From Ruminobacter sp. (lineage in GTDB: Bacteria; Pseudomonadota; Gammaproteobacteria; Enterobacterales; Succinivibrionaceae), in NCBI GenBank assembly GCA_017940385.1, contig JAGAYS010000038.1:1-64000 (forward strand): a DNA stretch of 64,000 nt, given 5' to 3'. Made by a program: the position numbers and the translations under genes. This document shows, piece after piece, positions 36,155 through 46,346 of this stretch. The notes below the pieces were generated by a model, which made no database searches, was not told the DNA's origin, and worked only from the letters and a program-made list of their open reading frames with translations. Each line of letters begins with the position of its first letter. Within the stretch, counting starts at the first letter, position 1.

Positions 36155-38458
36155 ATGAGAAAATCGTTTTTTGGCAGATTAATCAGCTTCTGCATAAAGC
36201 TCGGTCTTGTTTTGGCAGTAATTTTTGTAATGCTTTGTGCATACTATTACGTGGTAATATCGAGCAGCAGTCTTTCAGCCGAACAGAAATGGCGCACTCC
36301 GGCAGTGGTCTACAGCCGTCCTCTTGAACTTACCGTTGAGCAGAAGATTACCTTTGACCAGCTGGAGCATGAGCTGTCACTGCTGAAGTACCGCAAGGTT
36401 GCCAATCCCGGCAAGCCCGGAGAATACGGTGTCAGCAGGAACCGTGACAGGATGGTTATTATAAGAAGACCGTTCAATTTTTCCTACGGATATGAGGAAT
36501 CACGTCCGATTCACATAACCTTTTCAAACAGCAGAATAAGCTCGATATCTGATGCCGCTACCGGCGAAAACATCGATATCGTGCAGCTCGATCCTGTTCT
36601 TCTTGAGCGTCTGTCCTCAAGCGGGGAGGAGGATCGCATGCTCATCAGCATAGATGACGTGCCGCAGAAGCTCATTGATACTCTGGTATATGTTGAGGAT
36701 CGTGATTTCTACAATCATCACGGCATCAGCATCAAGGGCATTCTCAGAGCTATGTGGGTTAACTTAAAGGCCGGCAAGAAAGTTCAGGGCGGAAGCACAA
36801 TTTCCCAGCAGCTGGTAAAGAACTACTTCCTTAACAGTCAGAAGAGTATCGACCGAAAGGTAAGGGAACTCTTCATGTCCATTATTGTTGATGCCAGATA
36901 TGAAAAATCACAGATTCTGGAAATGTATCTCAATGAAATCTATCTCGGTCATTCAAACAGGGATATATACGGATTCGGATTGGCCTCATATTTCTATTTC
37001 GGCATTCCGGTAAGCGAGCTTGACTGGCATCAGGTGGCACTTCTTGTCGGAATGGTGAAGGGGCCTTCACAGTTCGATCCGAGAAGACATCCCGAAGCTG
37101 CGTTAAAGAGAAGAAATCTGGTGCTGAGTCTCATGGTGCAGGCAGGTAAGCTTACCGAAAAACAGTACCGTGAATATGCCGCCAAGCCTCTCGGTGTGGT
37201 GGACAAGGATCAGAATTTCTCCGTAATCAAGGTTCCAGGATACATAAGTATTCTCAAGGATGAACTTAAGAGCCGTTTGGGTGAGGATTATCTGAACGGA
37301 AACGGACTCGTCATCTTCACGAGTCTTGATCCGCAGGTTCAGCTTGCCGCCAACACCGCCGTTAAAGAAGTGGTTGGCGGACTGAATGCCAAAAGAAACA
37401 AAAAGCTTGAAAGTGCCGTGGTGGTTTCCAACTGGCGTACCGGTGACATTCTTGCCGTGGTCGGCAGCAGTGATCCTCAGTTCCAGGGCATGAACAGGGT
37501 TACCAAGGCACGCAGACAGATTGGCTCCCTGGTAAAGCCTGCAGCCTACCTGACGGCCTTCAATAACGGCTGGCATCTGGGCAGTATGGTTCATGATGCT
37601 CCGGTTACCGTAAAAATGCGTAATGGACAGAACTGGTCTCCGAAGAATTTCAGCGGTACCTTCAGCGGTTGGATTCCTTTGTACCGCGGTTTTGCAAAAT
37701 CCCTGAACGTACCGATGGTAAGAGTCGGTATGAACGTCGGCGTACAGAAGGTTGTTGACACCATCCACCGTCTCGGGGTTGAGCAGAACATCGAGTCGGT
37801 TCCGAGTACTCTGCTCGGAAGCTTCGGGCTCACTCCGATAGAGGTTAACCAGATGTATTCCACCATCGCCACTGAGGGTGCCTACAGACCGTTGTCAGCA
37901 GTGCGCGTCGTTCGCAGAGGGAATGAGGTTATCTACGACAGGGAGCTTCAGTCCGAAAAGGTTCAGGTTCTTGATCCCCGTGATGCCTATCTGACGATTT
38001 ATGGCATGACTAAGGTTACCTCCGTCGGTACCGCCAAGTCTCTCAAAAAGTACAATGCGGTGATTGCCGGCAAAACTGGTACGTCTAATGACGGCATTGA
38101 CTCCTGGTTCAGCGGTTTTGACAATGATGAGCTTGTTACGGTCTGGGTCGGTCATGATGATAACTCAAGAACAAATCTCACAGGGGCCACCGGAGCACTG
38201 CCGGTATATGACCGATTCCTAAGCATCAGAGGTGTGCGTTCACTTGTTCCTGCCATTCCTGATGGTATTGCCGATGCCTATTTCAGCTATGACGGCAGTA
38301 AAAGCTACATAATGGATCCGGAAACCTGCACCGACGTTTCCGGCTTTGAGCTGCTTCCGGTTAGGGAAGACATGATAAGCGAAGAGGAAGTCCGTTACTG
38401 TAACAGTGAATCGGAGGATAACGACGTGATGGGGAACTTCATCAGGTCACTGTTCTAG
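36155..38458 (+). CDS. mrcB: Penicillin-binding protein 1B (bifunctional)
   Basis: A 767-residue inner-membrane peptidoglycan synthase. A short cytoplasmic start and one membrane helix (about residues 12-35) are followed by a UB2H-like regulatory region (about 55-135), the GT51 glycosyltransferase (VEDRDFYNHHGIS, GGSTISQQLVKN, KVRELFMSI, EMYLNEIYLG) and the transpeptidase with RQIGSLVKP (SxxK nucleophile), SLNVP (SxN) and KTGTSND (KTG). The UB2H part is what LpoB contacts in E. coli. The ATG at 36155 is preferred, but GTG 36143, three bases after GGGGACA, is possible. A mrcB gene near dksA agrees with E. coli order. Confidence 0.95.
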   Translation: MRKSFFGRLISFCIKLGLVLAVIFVMLCAYYYVVISSSSLSAEQKWRTPAVVYSRPLELTVEQKITFDQLEHELSLLKYRKVANPGKPGEYGVSRNRDRMVIIRRPFNFSYGYEESRPIHITFSNSRISSISDAATGENIDIVQLDPVLLERLSSSGEEDRMLISIDDVPQKLIDTLVYVEDRDFYNHHGISIKGILRAMWVNLKAGKKVQGGSTISQQLVKNYFLNSQKSIDRKVRELFMSIIVDARYEKSQILEMYLNEIYLGHSNRDIYGFGLASYFYFGIPVSELDWHQVALLVGMVKGPSQFDPRRHPEAALKRRNLVLSLMVQAGKLTEKQYREYAAKPLGVVDKDQNFSVIKVPGYISILKDELKSRLGEDYLNGNGLVIFTSLDPQVQLAANTAVKEVVGGLNAKRNKKLESAVVVSNWRTGDILAVVGSSDPQFQGMNRVTKARRQIGSLVKPAAYLTAFNNGWHLGSMVHDAPVTVKMRNGQNWSPKNFSGTFSGWIPLYRGFAKSLNVPMVRVGMNVGVQKVVDTIHRLGVEQNIESVPSTLLGSFGLTPIEVNQMYSTIATEGAYRPLSAVRVVRRGNEVIYDRELQSEKVQVLDPRDAYLTIYGMTKVTSVGTAKSLKKYNAVIAGKTGTSNDGIDSWFSGFDNDELVTVWVGHDDNSRTNLTGATGALPVYDRFLSIRGVRSLVPAIPDGIADAYFSYDGSKSYIMDPETCTDVSGFELLPVREDMISEEEVRYCNSESEDNDVMGNFIRSLF

Positions 38459-38694
38459 AGCCCAAAGATTATAGTGTGCGGTCAGTCTTAAATTACCTCA
38501 CAATAATCAGCTTAAAAGGGCGTCTCAGACCTGTCTGATGATAGAATCTGAACAGGTTTCATCTGTCGGAATCGTCCGTGTCCGGGAAGGAGCGGGCGAT
38601 TCCGCATAAAGAATTCAGTAAGAAATAGCATAAGAATATAAAAATGTCCGGCCGTAAGGCCCGTGACTGATAAGAATATATCGTAACGACGGTT

Positions 38695-41600
38695 ATGTTG
38701 AGAGAAGATTTAAAATTAAAGGATTCCGGTGCTTCCGCGGAAAAAGACGTGCCTTCCGCCGTGAACGCGACCGAAGGGGGGAGCGGGGAGGACATTCATG
38801 CGTCTCTTGCGGAGAATGCCGGAAAGGTAATAAATGTAAGTGCCTCGTACGCTTATCTGAGCGCACTTACAAGAGACTGTTCGCTGCTTCCTCCGGAGCT
38901 GGCTGCACTGCAGGAGAATGTTCAGCGCTACGTGGCGGCTCTTGCGGCCGATCCTATTTCTGCGCTGGCAGCACCTGCCGGCACGGACGATATGACCTGT
39001 GTTTCCCTTATCAGGGATCTTACGGCATCTGACGCCGAACTTACCGAGCTTCTTTCAAATACCCTTACAGGCAGATTTCACGTGGTAAAAAGCTACGCCG
39101 CTTCCGATGAATTTTTCAGCCTGTGCACTACTCTTCCGCGTATTTTCAGGGAGAATAACGCTCCCGGCGCCGCACTGATGCATTATCTCTGTGCCCTTAT
39201 CGCCAATATCCTTACAGCCGAAAACATAACTCCGGCACTCGTAAAGCGTCTTGAAAAACTGAGAATATCCGTGCCGTCACACGCACTTACGGTTAAGGGC
39301 AGGGTTGTTTTCAGCCGGCTGTTTGTGGCTACTGTTGAATTTATCATGGCGCATCAGCCTCACGTGCTTTATCTTGTTTCCAGGAATAAAGCCTCACTGT
39401 ATCAGGCTGCCAGGGAACAGGAGCTTCGCAACTTTATCCGTGACGCCGTTGATGAGATTCCCGAAGATACCGGCAACATGGGACTTTTCGAGACGGACGG
39501 AAAGTATCAGGATGAGGAGAGTGAGGCCATTGCCAGAAGAGTGGACAATCTTATCCGCAGGGCCGCCTCAATTGCCAGATCCGCAAACCTCATAAAGGGG
39601 GACGGCAACGGCGAAATCGTTGAGGCCGATCTTCCGGGAAAGGGGGAGGCCTTTGATGCCGGAACGCTTACCGAAGAGGAGATTGCCAGGTTCTTCATGG
39701 AGAATCCTCATGCGGGTATGTCCGGTCTTTATGATGAAGAGCTGCTTTCAAGGTACGACTTCTCCAGAAGCCGTGCCGATGCCGTAACCCGCAACGTGCT
39801 TTTCCCGGAATCACCGGATGGTACCGGCAGTTCCGGAAAAGACGGTTCCGTTCAGCAAAATACATCAGGGGCGGAAGCTCTCAGGGGAGGAAACGTAGAA
39901 ACGCCGCTTCCGCAGATGGACATCGACCTTATCGGGGAATTCAATTCCTTTAAGGAGCAGTGCGAGAAGTTGAGCGGCAATGCCAGGGAACGCACTGCCG
40001 AGGTGCCGCAGAACGTCAATCTCAGCCGACGCGTCAACGAACTTATTCAGAAGGTGGCAAACGACGTTGAATATATCAATTCCCTGAATCCTGTTTCCTT
40101 AGCAGGAGAGAGCGGAGAACTGAAATCCGAGGTTTCAGATGCCGCTCTGTCATCAGGGAAGTATGTAAAAGGTGATGAGGATGCGGGAAAAGAGCCCGCT
40201 GCGGCTGAAGAGACTTCGGCCGGAAACGGTATGGTCTTAGGTTCCGACGGCTTGGATATTTTCTCTGATGAGGAATCATTAAGTGCCGCCATTGCCAGGG
40301 AAAACACGGAAAATTCGGATGACGGCGCCGCTGACGGCGGAACGGAAACTATCGGTCCAGAAGATGCAGGCTCTCCGTCTTCGGATGCCATGGATGCGGC
40401 TTCGGAGACTGAAGATGATAATGATGTCGACGACAGGTTCATGGAAAATCTTGAAGAGGAGCAGAATATCCTTTTAAGACTAGCCGAAACAGTAAGAAAC
40501 GACGTTGTAACGGTATATCCGGATCCGGTGGCTGAAGCTTCCGGAAATACTTTGACTGAAGATGCCGGTGCTGAAAGTCTCAATACCGAATCATATGCTT
40601 CTGCCGCTTCAGACCTCGCTGTGAAATTATCCGCCCCCGACGAAGCCGCTGGGAATGACGCCGTAAATGAGGCCGGTGATGATATGGAATCCGGATATGC
40701 GGATTCTGAAGGTTCTCAGTCAGGTTTCCTGAATGTCTCCGAACGGGAAGAATCTGAAATGTTCTCAGTTCCCGGGGAGGTTCAGGATGATGCCAACTCG
40801 GAACTCCCTCTTAATGAAATCGAAAGTGAAATGCTTTCTGCAGAGGATAATGCGTCATCTGCGGAGTCTGCCGCTGATGCATTATCAGACACCGGATTCT
40901 TATCTGAGTCTGAAAAACATGCTGAACATGATTATGAATCAGCCGAACGGACCGCGGTTAAAACCATAAGCATCGGCAGTACTGGACGTTATTCATGGGT
41001 AAGCGGTTTCCGCACCTCCGGGGATGATTCGGTTTCCGATACGCCTAAGACAGAACGTTTTGTTGATGAAAATGAGGTTATAAGTGTCGACACCGGGGAA
41101 TTTACCGGCAGTGACGAGGTGATAAGCGTCGATGAGAATCAGGTTATAACCGATACCGTAACCGGAATCGTTGACATGCCTGACGGTAGTGACGGTGAGA
41201 CTGATAGAACCGAAGACATTCATGTTGATTCGGCTTTTGAAAAAGATGTATCTCCGGACCGGTTCCGGACGGATACGGATGTTCAGGAAGAGTTTTCTCC
41301 GGCATCTCCGTCCGCTGAAGAAATGAATGATGGCGGAAAAGATAATGACGCACATGAATCATCGGATCATGAAAAACATTCTGAAGGTTTTTTCTCAAGA
41401 TTCAGAAAACTCTTCGGAAGCTCTTCACGCGCCAGGGAAAAACGCAGATCTGACAGGGATTTCAATGAGGTTAACCACCGCAGTGTACCGATGGATCACA
41501 TTGTGAATTCCCTTAACGAACTTATTGAGAGCGGTAACGCATCAGAAGGAATCATCAATATTGCAAAGGGGATGCGAAAGGCTCTTACGGAACCTTTAAA

Positions 41601-42192
41601 GGATTCAGACGATGTTCTGGAGTGGCTCGGTTTTGTAGGAAACCCGCTTACCACTGCGGGAAGACGCGGCAGAATTATTCAGCAGTGGACTGTCATGCTT
41701 CTTTCCCTAAAGTTCCGACTTATGGGCAGGGACGTGTCAGGTTTCAGTTCGGCGAAGCCTTACGGTGATCTTGACGTGAAGGGGGACTGCAGATGGGTGG
41801 ATGAGAGTATTTTCCTTACTCTGCAGCAGATTGAAAGAATGCAGCTTCTGAGCGGCTTTACCGATGAACTGGGACTCCCGGCGTTCCTGCCCCTGCCACC
41901 GCTTTACGCACACGGCAGGGAGGGCGGAATTAACGTCAGCCATACCGAAGGTGAAAACGGCAGGGTGTGGAAGGTTAATTTCTTCTTCGAACTTGAAAAC
42001 CTGGGAGCCGTGCAGATTCTGACCGAGCTTAACGGAGAGGACGTGAGCATAAGCGTGGTTTCGGAAAAATTTGAAGCGCTGAGACGTATCAACGATACCT
42101 CTGACAGTCTGAAGAACGGTATTGAAAGACACGGTCTCAGGGTGGTGAGCATTAACAGCCGTATGGGAACTGTTTATCCACCGTCCGTATAG
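38695..42192 (+). CDS. Large acidic protein with a FliK-like C-terminal domain
   Basis: A 1165-residue cytoplasmic-looking protein with no signal peptide or membrane helix. Residues about 40-270 are an Ala/Leu-rich helical region. Residues about 270-900 are low-complexity and very rich in Glu, Asp, Ser, Ala and Gly, including near-repeats EVISVDTGEF/EVISVDENQV. Residues about 920-1165 are folded. The last part (NLGAVQILTELNGEDVSISVV...LKNGIERHGLRVVSIN) resembles the C-terminal domain of flagellar hook-length control protein FliK: Leu-Gly-x-Val, a beta strand pair, then a helix and a final Gly-Leu strand. It is followed 50 bp later by a small FlhB-C-terminus-like gene. No flagellar genes are nearby. 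The match is by pattern only. Confidence 0.55.
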   Translation: MLREDLKLKDSGASAEKDVPSAVNATEGGSGEDIHASLAENAGKVINVSASYAYLSALTRDCSLLPPELAALQENVQRYVAALAADPISALAAPAGTDDMTCVSLIRDLTASDAELTELLSNTLTGRFHVVKSYAASDEFFSLCTTLPRIFRENNAPGAALMHYLCALIANILTAENITPALVKRLEKLRISVPSHALTVKGRVVFSRLFVATVEFIMAHQPHVLYLVSRNKASLYQAAREQELRNFIRDAVDEIPEDTGNMGLFETDGKYQDEESEAIARRVDNLIRRAASIARSANLIKGDGNGEIVEADLPGKGEAFDAGTLTEEEIARFFMENPHAGMSGLYDEELLSRYDFSRSRADAVTRNVLFPESPDGTGSSGKDGSVQQNTSGAEALRGGNVETPLPQMDIDLIGEFNSFKEQCEKLSGNARERTAEVPQNVNLSRRVNELIQKVANDVEYINSLNPVSLAGESGELKSEVSDAALSSGKYVKGDEDAGKEPAAAEETSAGNGMVLGSDGLDIFSDEESLSAAIARENTENSDDGAADGGTETIGPEDAGSPSSDAMDAASETEDDNDVDDRFMENLEEEQNILLRLAETVRNDVVTVYPDPVAEASGNTLTEDAGAESLNTESYASAASDLAVKLSAPDEAAGNDAVNEAGDDMESGYADSEGSQSGFLNVSEREESEMFSVPGEVQDDANSELPLNEIESEMLSAEDNASSAESAADALSDTGFLSESEKHAEHDYESAERTAVKTISIGSTGRYSWVSGFRTSGDDSVSDTPKTERFVDENEVISVDTGEFTGSDEVISVDENQVITDTVTGIVDMPDGSDGETDRTEDIHVDSAFEKDVSPDRFRTDTDVQEEFSPASPSAEEMNDGGKDNDAHESSDHEKHSEGFFSRFRKLFGSSSRAREKRRSDRDFNEVNHRSVPMDHIVNSLNELIESGNASEGIINIAKGMRKALTEPLKDSDDVLEWLGFVGNPLTTAGRRGRIIQQWTVMLLSLKFRLMGRDVSGFSSAKPYGDLDVKGDCRWVDESIFLTLQQIERMQLLSGFTDELGLPAFLPLPPLYAHGREGGINVSHTEGENGRVWKVNFFFELENLGAVQILTELNGEDVSISVVSEKFEALRRINDTSDSLKNGIERHGLRVVSINSRMGTVYPPSV

Positions 42193-42242
42193 GATATGCG
42201 GAATAATCCCTTTAGGATGAAATACGTACACAGGAGTGTTTT

Positions 42243-42467
42243 ATGACTGATAATAACGAAAACGGCAACAGCTGGCAGGATGACGCCATATCCGATGACA
42301 TCGTTTCAATGTCTTCTGATCTCGGCTTTAATCTGCATCCAAATGCGGATCTTCCGGTAAACCGGGCTGAATCCAAGCAGCAGAGAAATGCCGGTCATGC
42401 CGTATACAGCATTATTGCTGAAACGGTGGCCTATGCAAAGAAGCTTTCCGAAAGTGATGAGAGGTAA
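42243..42467 (+). CDS. Small FlhB C-terminus-like (FhlB-type) protein
   Basis: A 74-residue protein with ribosome site AGGAG ahead of ATG 42243. The stretch DDIVSMSSDLGFNLHPNADLP aligns by eye with the cytoplasmic end of FlhB/YscU export-switch proteins (IIELAxxxGIPLHEDPEL). The end AVYSIIAETVAYAKKL matches their LYxAIAEVLAFVYRL. The Asn-Pro-Thr-His cleavage site and the preceding strand of FlhB are missing, so it would be a shortened stand-alone version. Genes for such proteins often follow a FliK-like gene, as here. Its role would be interaction with the large protein encoded just upstream. This is inference. Confidence 0.5.
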   Translation: MTDNNENGNSWQDDAISDDIVSMSSDLGFNLHPNADLPVNRAESKQQRNAGHAVYSIIAETVAYAKKLSESDER

Positions 42468-42596
42468 GGCCTGATGAGGTTATGCTCCATGATGTGAGCT
42501 GAGAAGTTGCATCGTTCTCCCCGACTGTGCCGGCATCTTCCGGATTATTGAAAATTGCATGCGGTCTCTGATGCGGAAAATGATAAGGATAAAAGA

Positions 42597-42630
42597 GAAG
42601 GCGGACACGAATTATTTCGTGCCCGCCTTC
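42597..42630. terminator. Bidirectional terminator between the FliK-like operon and the repeat-protein gene
   Basis: 15-nt arms (42597-42611 and 42616-42630, one mismatch) and loop TTAT, with T-rich sequence on both sides, lie between convergent genes. Confidence 0.75.
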
Positions 42631-42693
42631 GTCCTTTAGGATAATAGTCACTGCCGTCATCTGTTACGGCATTTTGAGTTCTGGGAATTAAAA

Positions 42694-43308
42694 CTATTTA
42701 GTTTTGGTTTCTGACTGCCCGATTTTTCTGCCGTACTTGTCGCGGTAGGTGGTTTTGCCGGATTTGTCGTCAGTGGTTGAGGTGCCGATCTTTCTGCCGT
42801 ATCTGTCTCTGATTACGGTCTGACCGTTTGAGTTTTCGGTTGAGGTAGCGATTTTCCTGCCGTACTTGTCACGGTAGGTGGTCTTGCCGGTCTTGTCGGT
42901 ATCGGAGGTGCCGATCTTCTGACCGTAACGGTTCCTCATGACGGTATGTCCGTTTGAGTCGGTCTTTGAGGAGCCGACCCTGCTGCCATATCTGTCACGG
43001 TAAACGGTATTTTTTTCACTGTAACCTGAAGTGTCAGAGGAGTTTGCAGCGTATTTGTCTCCGTCAGCTCCCGACTGAGTAAAAATCAGGGTGCCGTCAG
43101 CATCATGCTGTGAAGTGGAGATTTCGCGGCCGAAGCTGTCTTTATAGACGACGGAACCGTCGCTGTTTGTCTGAAATGAACCGATGGCCTTGCCGTAACG
43201 ATCAGTAATTACGTTGTCTTCGGAATCGGCTGCGCCGACTGATGAAGATGCCAGAAAGAATGCACAGCCAACAATAAGGGCTGTAAGTATGTTTTGTAAT
43301 TTCTTCAT
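42694..43308 (-). CDS. Exported protein made of seven 21-residue Tyr-Gly repeats
   Basis: A 204-residue protein with signal peptide MKKLQNILTALIVGCAFFLA ending near GAA. The mature part is built from about seven copies of a 21-residue unit, consensus YGRKIGTSxTDxxGKTTYRD; the copies nearest the C-terminus are almost identical. The DNA repeats with a 63-bp period between about 42700 and 43210. Such (R/K)YGxKIG repeats suggest a stacked beta-hairpin structure exposed to the periplasm or surface, but I know no function. ATG 43308 begins the signal peptide; an upstream start at 43365 would spoil it. Confidence 0.8.
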   Translation of the reverse strand: MKKLQNILTALIVGCAFFLASSSVGAADSEDNVITDRYGKAIGSFQTNSDGSVVYKDSFGREISTSQHDADGTLIFTQSGADGDKYAANSSDTSGYSEKNTVYRDRYGSRVGSSKTDSNGHTVMRNRYGQKIGTSDTDKTGKTTYRDKYGRKIATSTENSNGQTVIRDRYGRKIGTSTTDDKSGKTTYRDKYGRKIGQSETKTK

Positions 43309-43811
43309 AAACTTAATCCTTAAAAATATGAAGACTAATATCCCGTTATAATATTCCGATTTCATAACCCCGGTCCTTGGGGTTTAGAAATCATGTACGA
43401 AAAATCTCACAAAAGAAGTGAGAAATGTCCGTAAAAGGGAAAAACTCCGAATTTTTACCCTTCTGATTTTGGAATGTAACACAAAATTTTATGTTTTTCC
43501 ATGAAAATTTTATTGATAATTATCACATTTCTTTGTTTTATGATTATGAATTTATTGGTAAAAATAGTAAGCGGTCATTTGGAGGGCAAATGTTGATAAA
43601 TGTCTTATAAAAACGTGGTGAACACCTGTGTCGTCAGACGGAGGAAATTTTCCGTTCCGTATTCGGCTCATCTTACGGAAAAACATGCTTTTTTTCATTA
43701 AGCCTTGAATACAGTATCATATTTTTCTGAGCCTAAAGGCGGCCGTATTTATTAAAAGTCCCAAAAATAAAGTATAATGAAAGGAGTGTCATTAAACTCA
43801 GAGGCCTTTTT
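43309..43811. other. Intergenic region between the repeat-protein gene and mlaA
   Basis: About 500 bp of AT-rich DNA between divergent genes. A small palindrome TGATAATTATCA lies at 43514-43525. AAAGTATAATG at about 43772-43782 provides a likely -10 for mlaA, only 30-40 bp before its start. I see no further gene. Confidence 0.35.
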
Positions 43812-44642
43812 ATGAGTTTGTTTAAGAATACTTTGGTCGTGGCGGTTGGACTTGCCGCATTCTGTATTTCAGAGGGAGCCTGGGCTTCAAGGTCATCCGT
43901 GGGGATTATGTCTCCGCGCAACGTTGTGAATGTGGATAAGGATTATACCTACGGGTATACATATCTTCCGGGGGACGCCCTGGACGTATATGAGACCCCG
44001 AACCGCAGAATCGGTTGGACTGTCAATTATGACTTTCTGGACAAGAATCTTTTAAGACCTGTGTCCGTGGCATACGTGGATTACGTTCCCGAGGTTGTCC
44101 GTGTCTGTCTGTCAAATGCCCATCAGAATCTGCGTGAGGTTAACAACACTGTGAACAACCTGCTGGTTGCAAGACCTCTCGACAGCGGAACCAGTGCGCT
44201 CCGTTTCGGTATCAACTCTACGATAGGCCTTTTGGGATGTATTGATGTTGCCAAATACATAGGTCTGGAAAGAAAGCGCATGTCAATGGATACCGTTCTC
44301 GGTAAGTGGGGTGTCGATCAGGGCGCCTACGTGGTTATTCCGGGACTCGGAATCGGTACTTACAGAAGCTACATCGGCAGTACCATTGATACCCTGTATT
44401 TCCCGTTCACGTATTTCCCTTTGTGGGTTGACGGCATTCTCTGGGGCTTTAATGCCGTGGACAGCAGAGCCGCTACACTGGATCAGGATGAGGTGCTGCG
44501 CAATTCACTTGATCCGTACGGTCAGGCAAGAGATTTTTATTTAATGTATCAGGAAGGTCTTGTTTCAGGTACCGACGCCACATCCACGGTTGATGAGAGT
44601 GACGAGAACCTAGAACAGTATATGGATGAGATAGACGAATAA
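43812..44642 (+). CDS. mlaA: MlaA/VacJ homologue, phospholipid-transport protein without lipobox
   Basis: A 276-residue exported protein of the VacJ/MlaA family, which in the outer membrane removes mislocalised phospholipids together with porins and the MlaC-MlaFEDB system. Family blocks include [56 protein letters not shown] and [23 protein letters not shown]. MlaA proteins are normally lipoproteins. Here the signal peptide ([20 protein letters not shown]) has Cys18 in a poor context (AAFC) and instead shows a signal-peptidase-I site AWA-S. The C-terminus is acidic. The other mla genes are not nearby. tyrA follows by 4 bp. Confidence 0.85.
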   Translation: MSLFKNTLVVAVGLAAFCISEGAWASRSSVGIMSPRNVVNVDKDYTYGYTYLPGDALDVYETPNRRIGWTVNYDFLDKNLLRPVSVAYVDYVPEVVRVCLSNAHQNLREVNNTVNNLLVARPLDSGTSALRFGINSTIGLLGCIDVAKYIGLERKRMSMDTVLGKWGVDQGAYVVIPGLGIGTYRSYIGSTIDTLYFPFTYFPLWVDGILWGFNAVDSRAATLDQDEVLRNSLDPYGQARDFYLMYQEGLVSGTDATSTVDESDENLEQYMDEIDE

Positions 44643-44646
44643 TTTT

Positions 44647-45771
44647 ATGAACTTAACATTAGATCAGGTAAGAGCTCAGATTGATGAGAATGACAGTGAG
44701 TTACTGAAGGTTTTACGCAGACGTCTTGAACTGGTTAAACAGGTTGGCGTAATCAAAAGCAGGGAGGGAACTCCGGTATATGTTCCCGAAAGAGAACTGA
44801 GCCTAATTGAAAAGCGTCGTGCGCAGGCTGAAAATCTGGGGCTTAATCCGGATCTTGCCGAAGACGTTCTGAGACGCGTGATGAGAGAATCATACGGTGC
44901 AGAAAACGACGTTGGATTCAAGTGTCTTAATGAATCGGTAAAAAAGATTGTCATTATCGGCGGACGCGGCGGCATCGGACGTATTTTTACACGCCTGTTC
45001 CGCAGTTCCGGTTATACCGTTGAGGTGATGGGACACCGTGACTGGGATCGTGCACCTGAAATTATGGCCGGTGCAGGACTTGTTGTGGTATGCGTGCCAA
45101 TTGACTGTACCGCTGAAGTTATCGGCAGACTTAAGGGGCTTTTAAGTTCTGACTGCGTGCTTGCCGATTTTACATCCGTAAAGACCAGTCCCGTACGTCA
45201 GATGATGGAAGTTCATGAAGGTCCCGTAATCGGACTTCATCCAATGTTCGGACCGGACATTTCCAACATGGCAAAACAGGTAATAATTTCCGTTGACGGA
45301 CGTTATCCTGAAAAGTGCTCATGGGTACTTGAACAGATGAGCCTTTGGGGAGCCCGCATCAAAAAGTTCAGTGCTTCCGAACACGATGATGCCATGAGCT
45401 ACATTCAGGCTCTGAGGCACTTTACAACCTTTAGCTACGGTGTGTTCCTCGCCAGGGAAAATCCGGACCTGAACGTTCTCATGGAACTGAGTTCGCCTAT
45501 ATACCGCATGGAACTCATGATGGTTGGGCGCCTGTTTGCTCAGGATCCTGTGCTTTACGCCGACATCATTCTTTCCAACAAGCGTAATCTTGACATCATT
45601 GAGCGTTATGCGGAGGAAATTACCGGAGCCATCAGACTGCTGAAGCAGGGAGACCGCGAAGCTTTCATTGAGCAGTTCAGAATGACCAAGGAGTTCTTCG
45701 GACCTCTGGCCGACTACTTTATGTCTGAAAGCAAGAACCTCATCGCCAAGATGCACGACGCAAAGGTCTGA
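44647..45771 (+). CDS. tyrA: Chorismate mutase/prephenate dehydrogenase (T-protein)
   Basis: A 374-residue bifunctional enzyme of tyrosine synthesis. Residues 1-90 are an AroQ-type chorismate mutase ([30 protein letters not shown]). From about residue 97 comes an NAD-binding prephenate dehydrogenase with [30 protein letters not shown] and GLHPMFGPD. The same fusion is found in E. coli TyrA. It lies 4 bp after mlaA and is probably cotranscribed, although the pathways are unrelated. No aroF or pheA is adjacent. Confidence 0.96.
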   Translation: MNLTLDQVRAQIDENDSELLKVLRRRLELVKQVGVIKSREGTPVYVPERELSLIEKRRAQAENLGLNPDLAEDVLRRVMRESYGAENDVGFKCLNESVKKIVIIGGRGGIGRIFTRLFRSSGYTVEVMGHRDWDRAPEIMAGAGLVVVCVPIDCTAEVIGRLKGLLSSDCVLADFTSVKTSPVRQMMEVHEGPVIGLHPMFGPDISNMAKQVIISVDGRYPEKCSWVLEQMSLWGARIKKFSASEHDDAMSYIQALRHFTTFSYGVFLARENPDLNVLMELSSPIYRMELMMVGRLFAQDPVLYADIILSNKRNLDIIERYAEEITGAIRLLKQGDREAFIEQFRMTKEFFGPLADYFMSESKNLIAKMHDAKV

Positions 45772-46346
45772 TCGGCTGAACAGGTGGGGGCTTTCCGTAA
45801 GTTTGGAACCAACTGCGGATCCGCCCTGACTGACTGCTGATCTGATTTTCTTCTGCAGTCAGTTCCTGATTCATGACGGGAGTGTGTTCCCGTCAGAATC
45901 AGACATTCTCTCCAATCCTTAATGCCTCTCCTTTTCCGGAAAACGAACCCCGGAATTTCCGATGTAATCATTTCTCGTTCCACTGTGTCTGCCGTGTTTC
46001 GGCATGTTCAGACATGCACGGATTAATGCTCTTAACGGGGTTCCGAATCGTTATTCTGCCGACTGAAAATACGTTTATATCCTGAGCTTTGATTCCGAGA
46101 ATGGAAAACAGCCCGTAACCCGCATCATTGCAACAGAAATTCGTGGACATGTCTGTTAATTTTTTTTAAAATTAGTCGGTTTTGTATCAATTGTCCGTTC
46201 AGGCTGAAAAATTCCTGTTTCGGAATGCCTGAATGCAGTAGTGTCCTCAGGCTGCTGATGCAGAATAAACAGATGATTTCAATGAAACTGATACGAAAAA
46301 TTATTTTTCGTTATGAATTTACTATAAGAATATAAGGATATATTTG
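45772..46346. other. Intergenic region after tyrA
   Basis: About 575 bp. A hairpin TGACGGGA/TCCCGTCA (45874-45881 and 45888-45895) lies 100 bp after tyrA but has no T run. The rest is AT-rich. I see no convincing gene or RNA. Confidence 0.35.

Noticed and set aside
42700..43210. CRISPR-like array
   Set aside because: The 63-bp periodicity is coding (21-residue protein repeats in frame after a signal peptide), and the intervening sequences are not unique spacers.
43514..43525. TGATAATTATCA as a Fur box
   Set aside because: It is a 12-bp AT-rich palindrome, shorter than the 7-1-7 Fur pattern, and lies before genes with no iron link.
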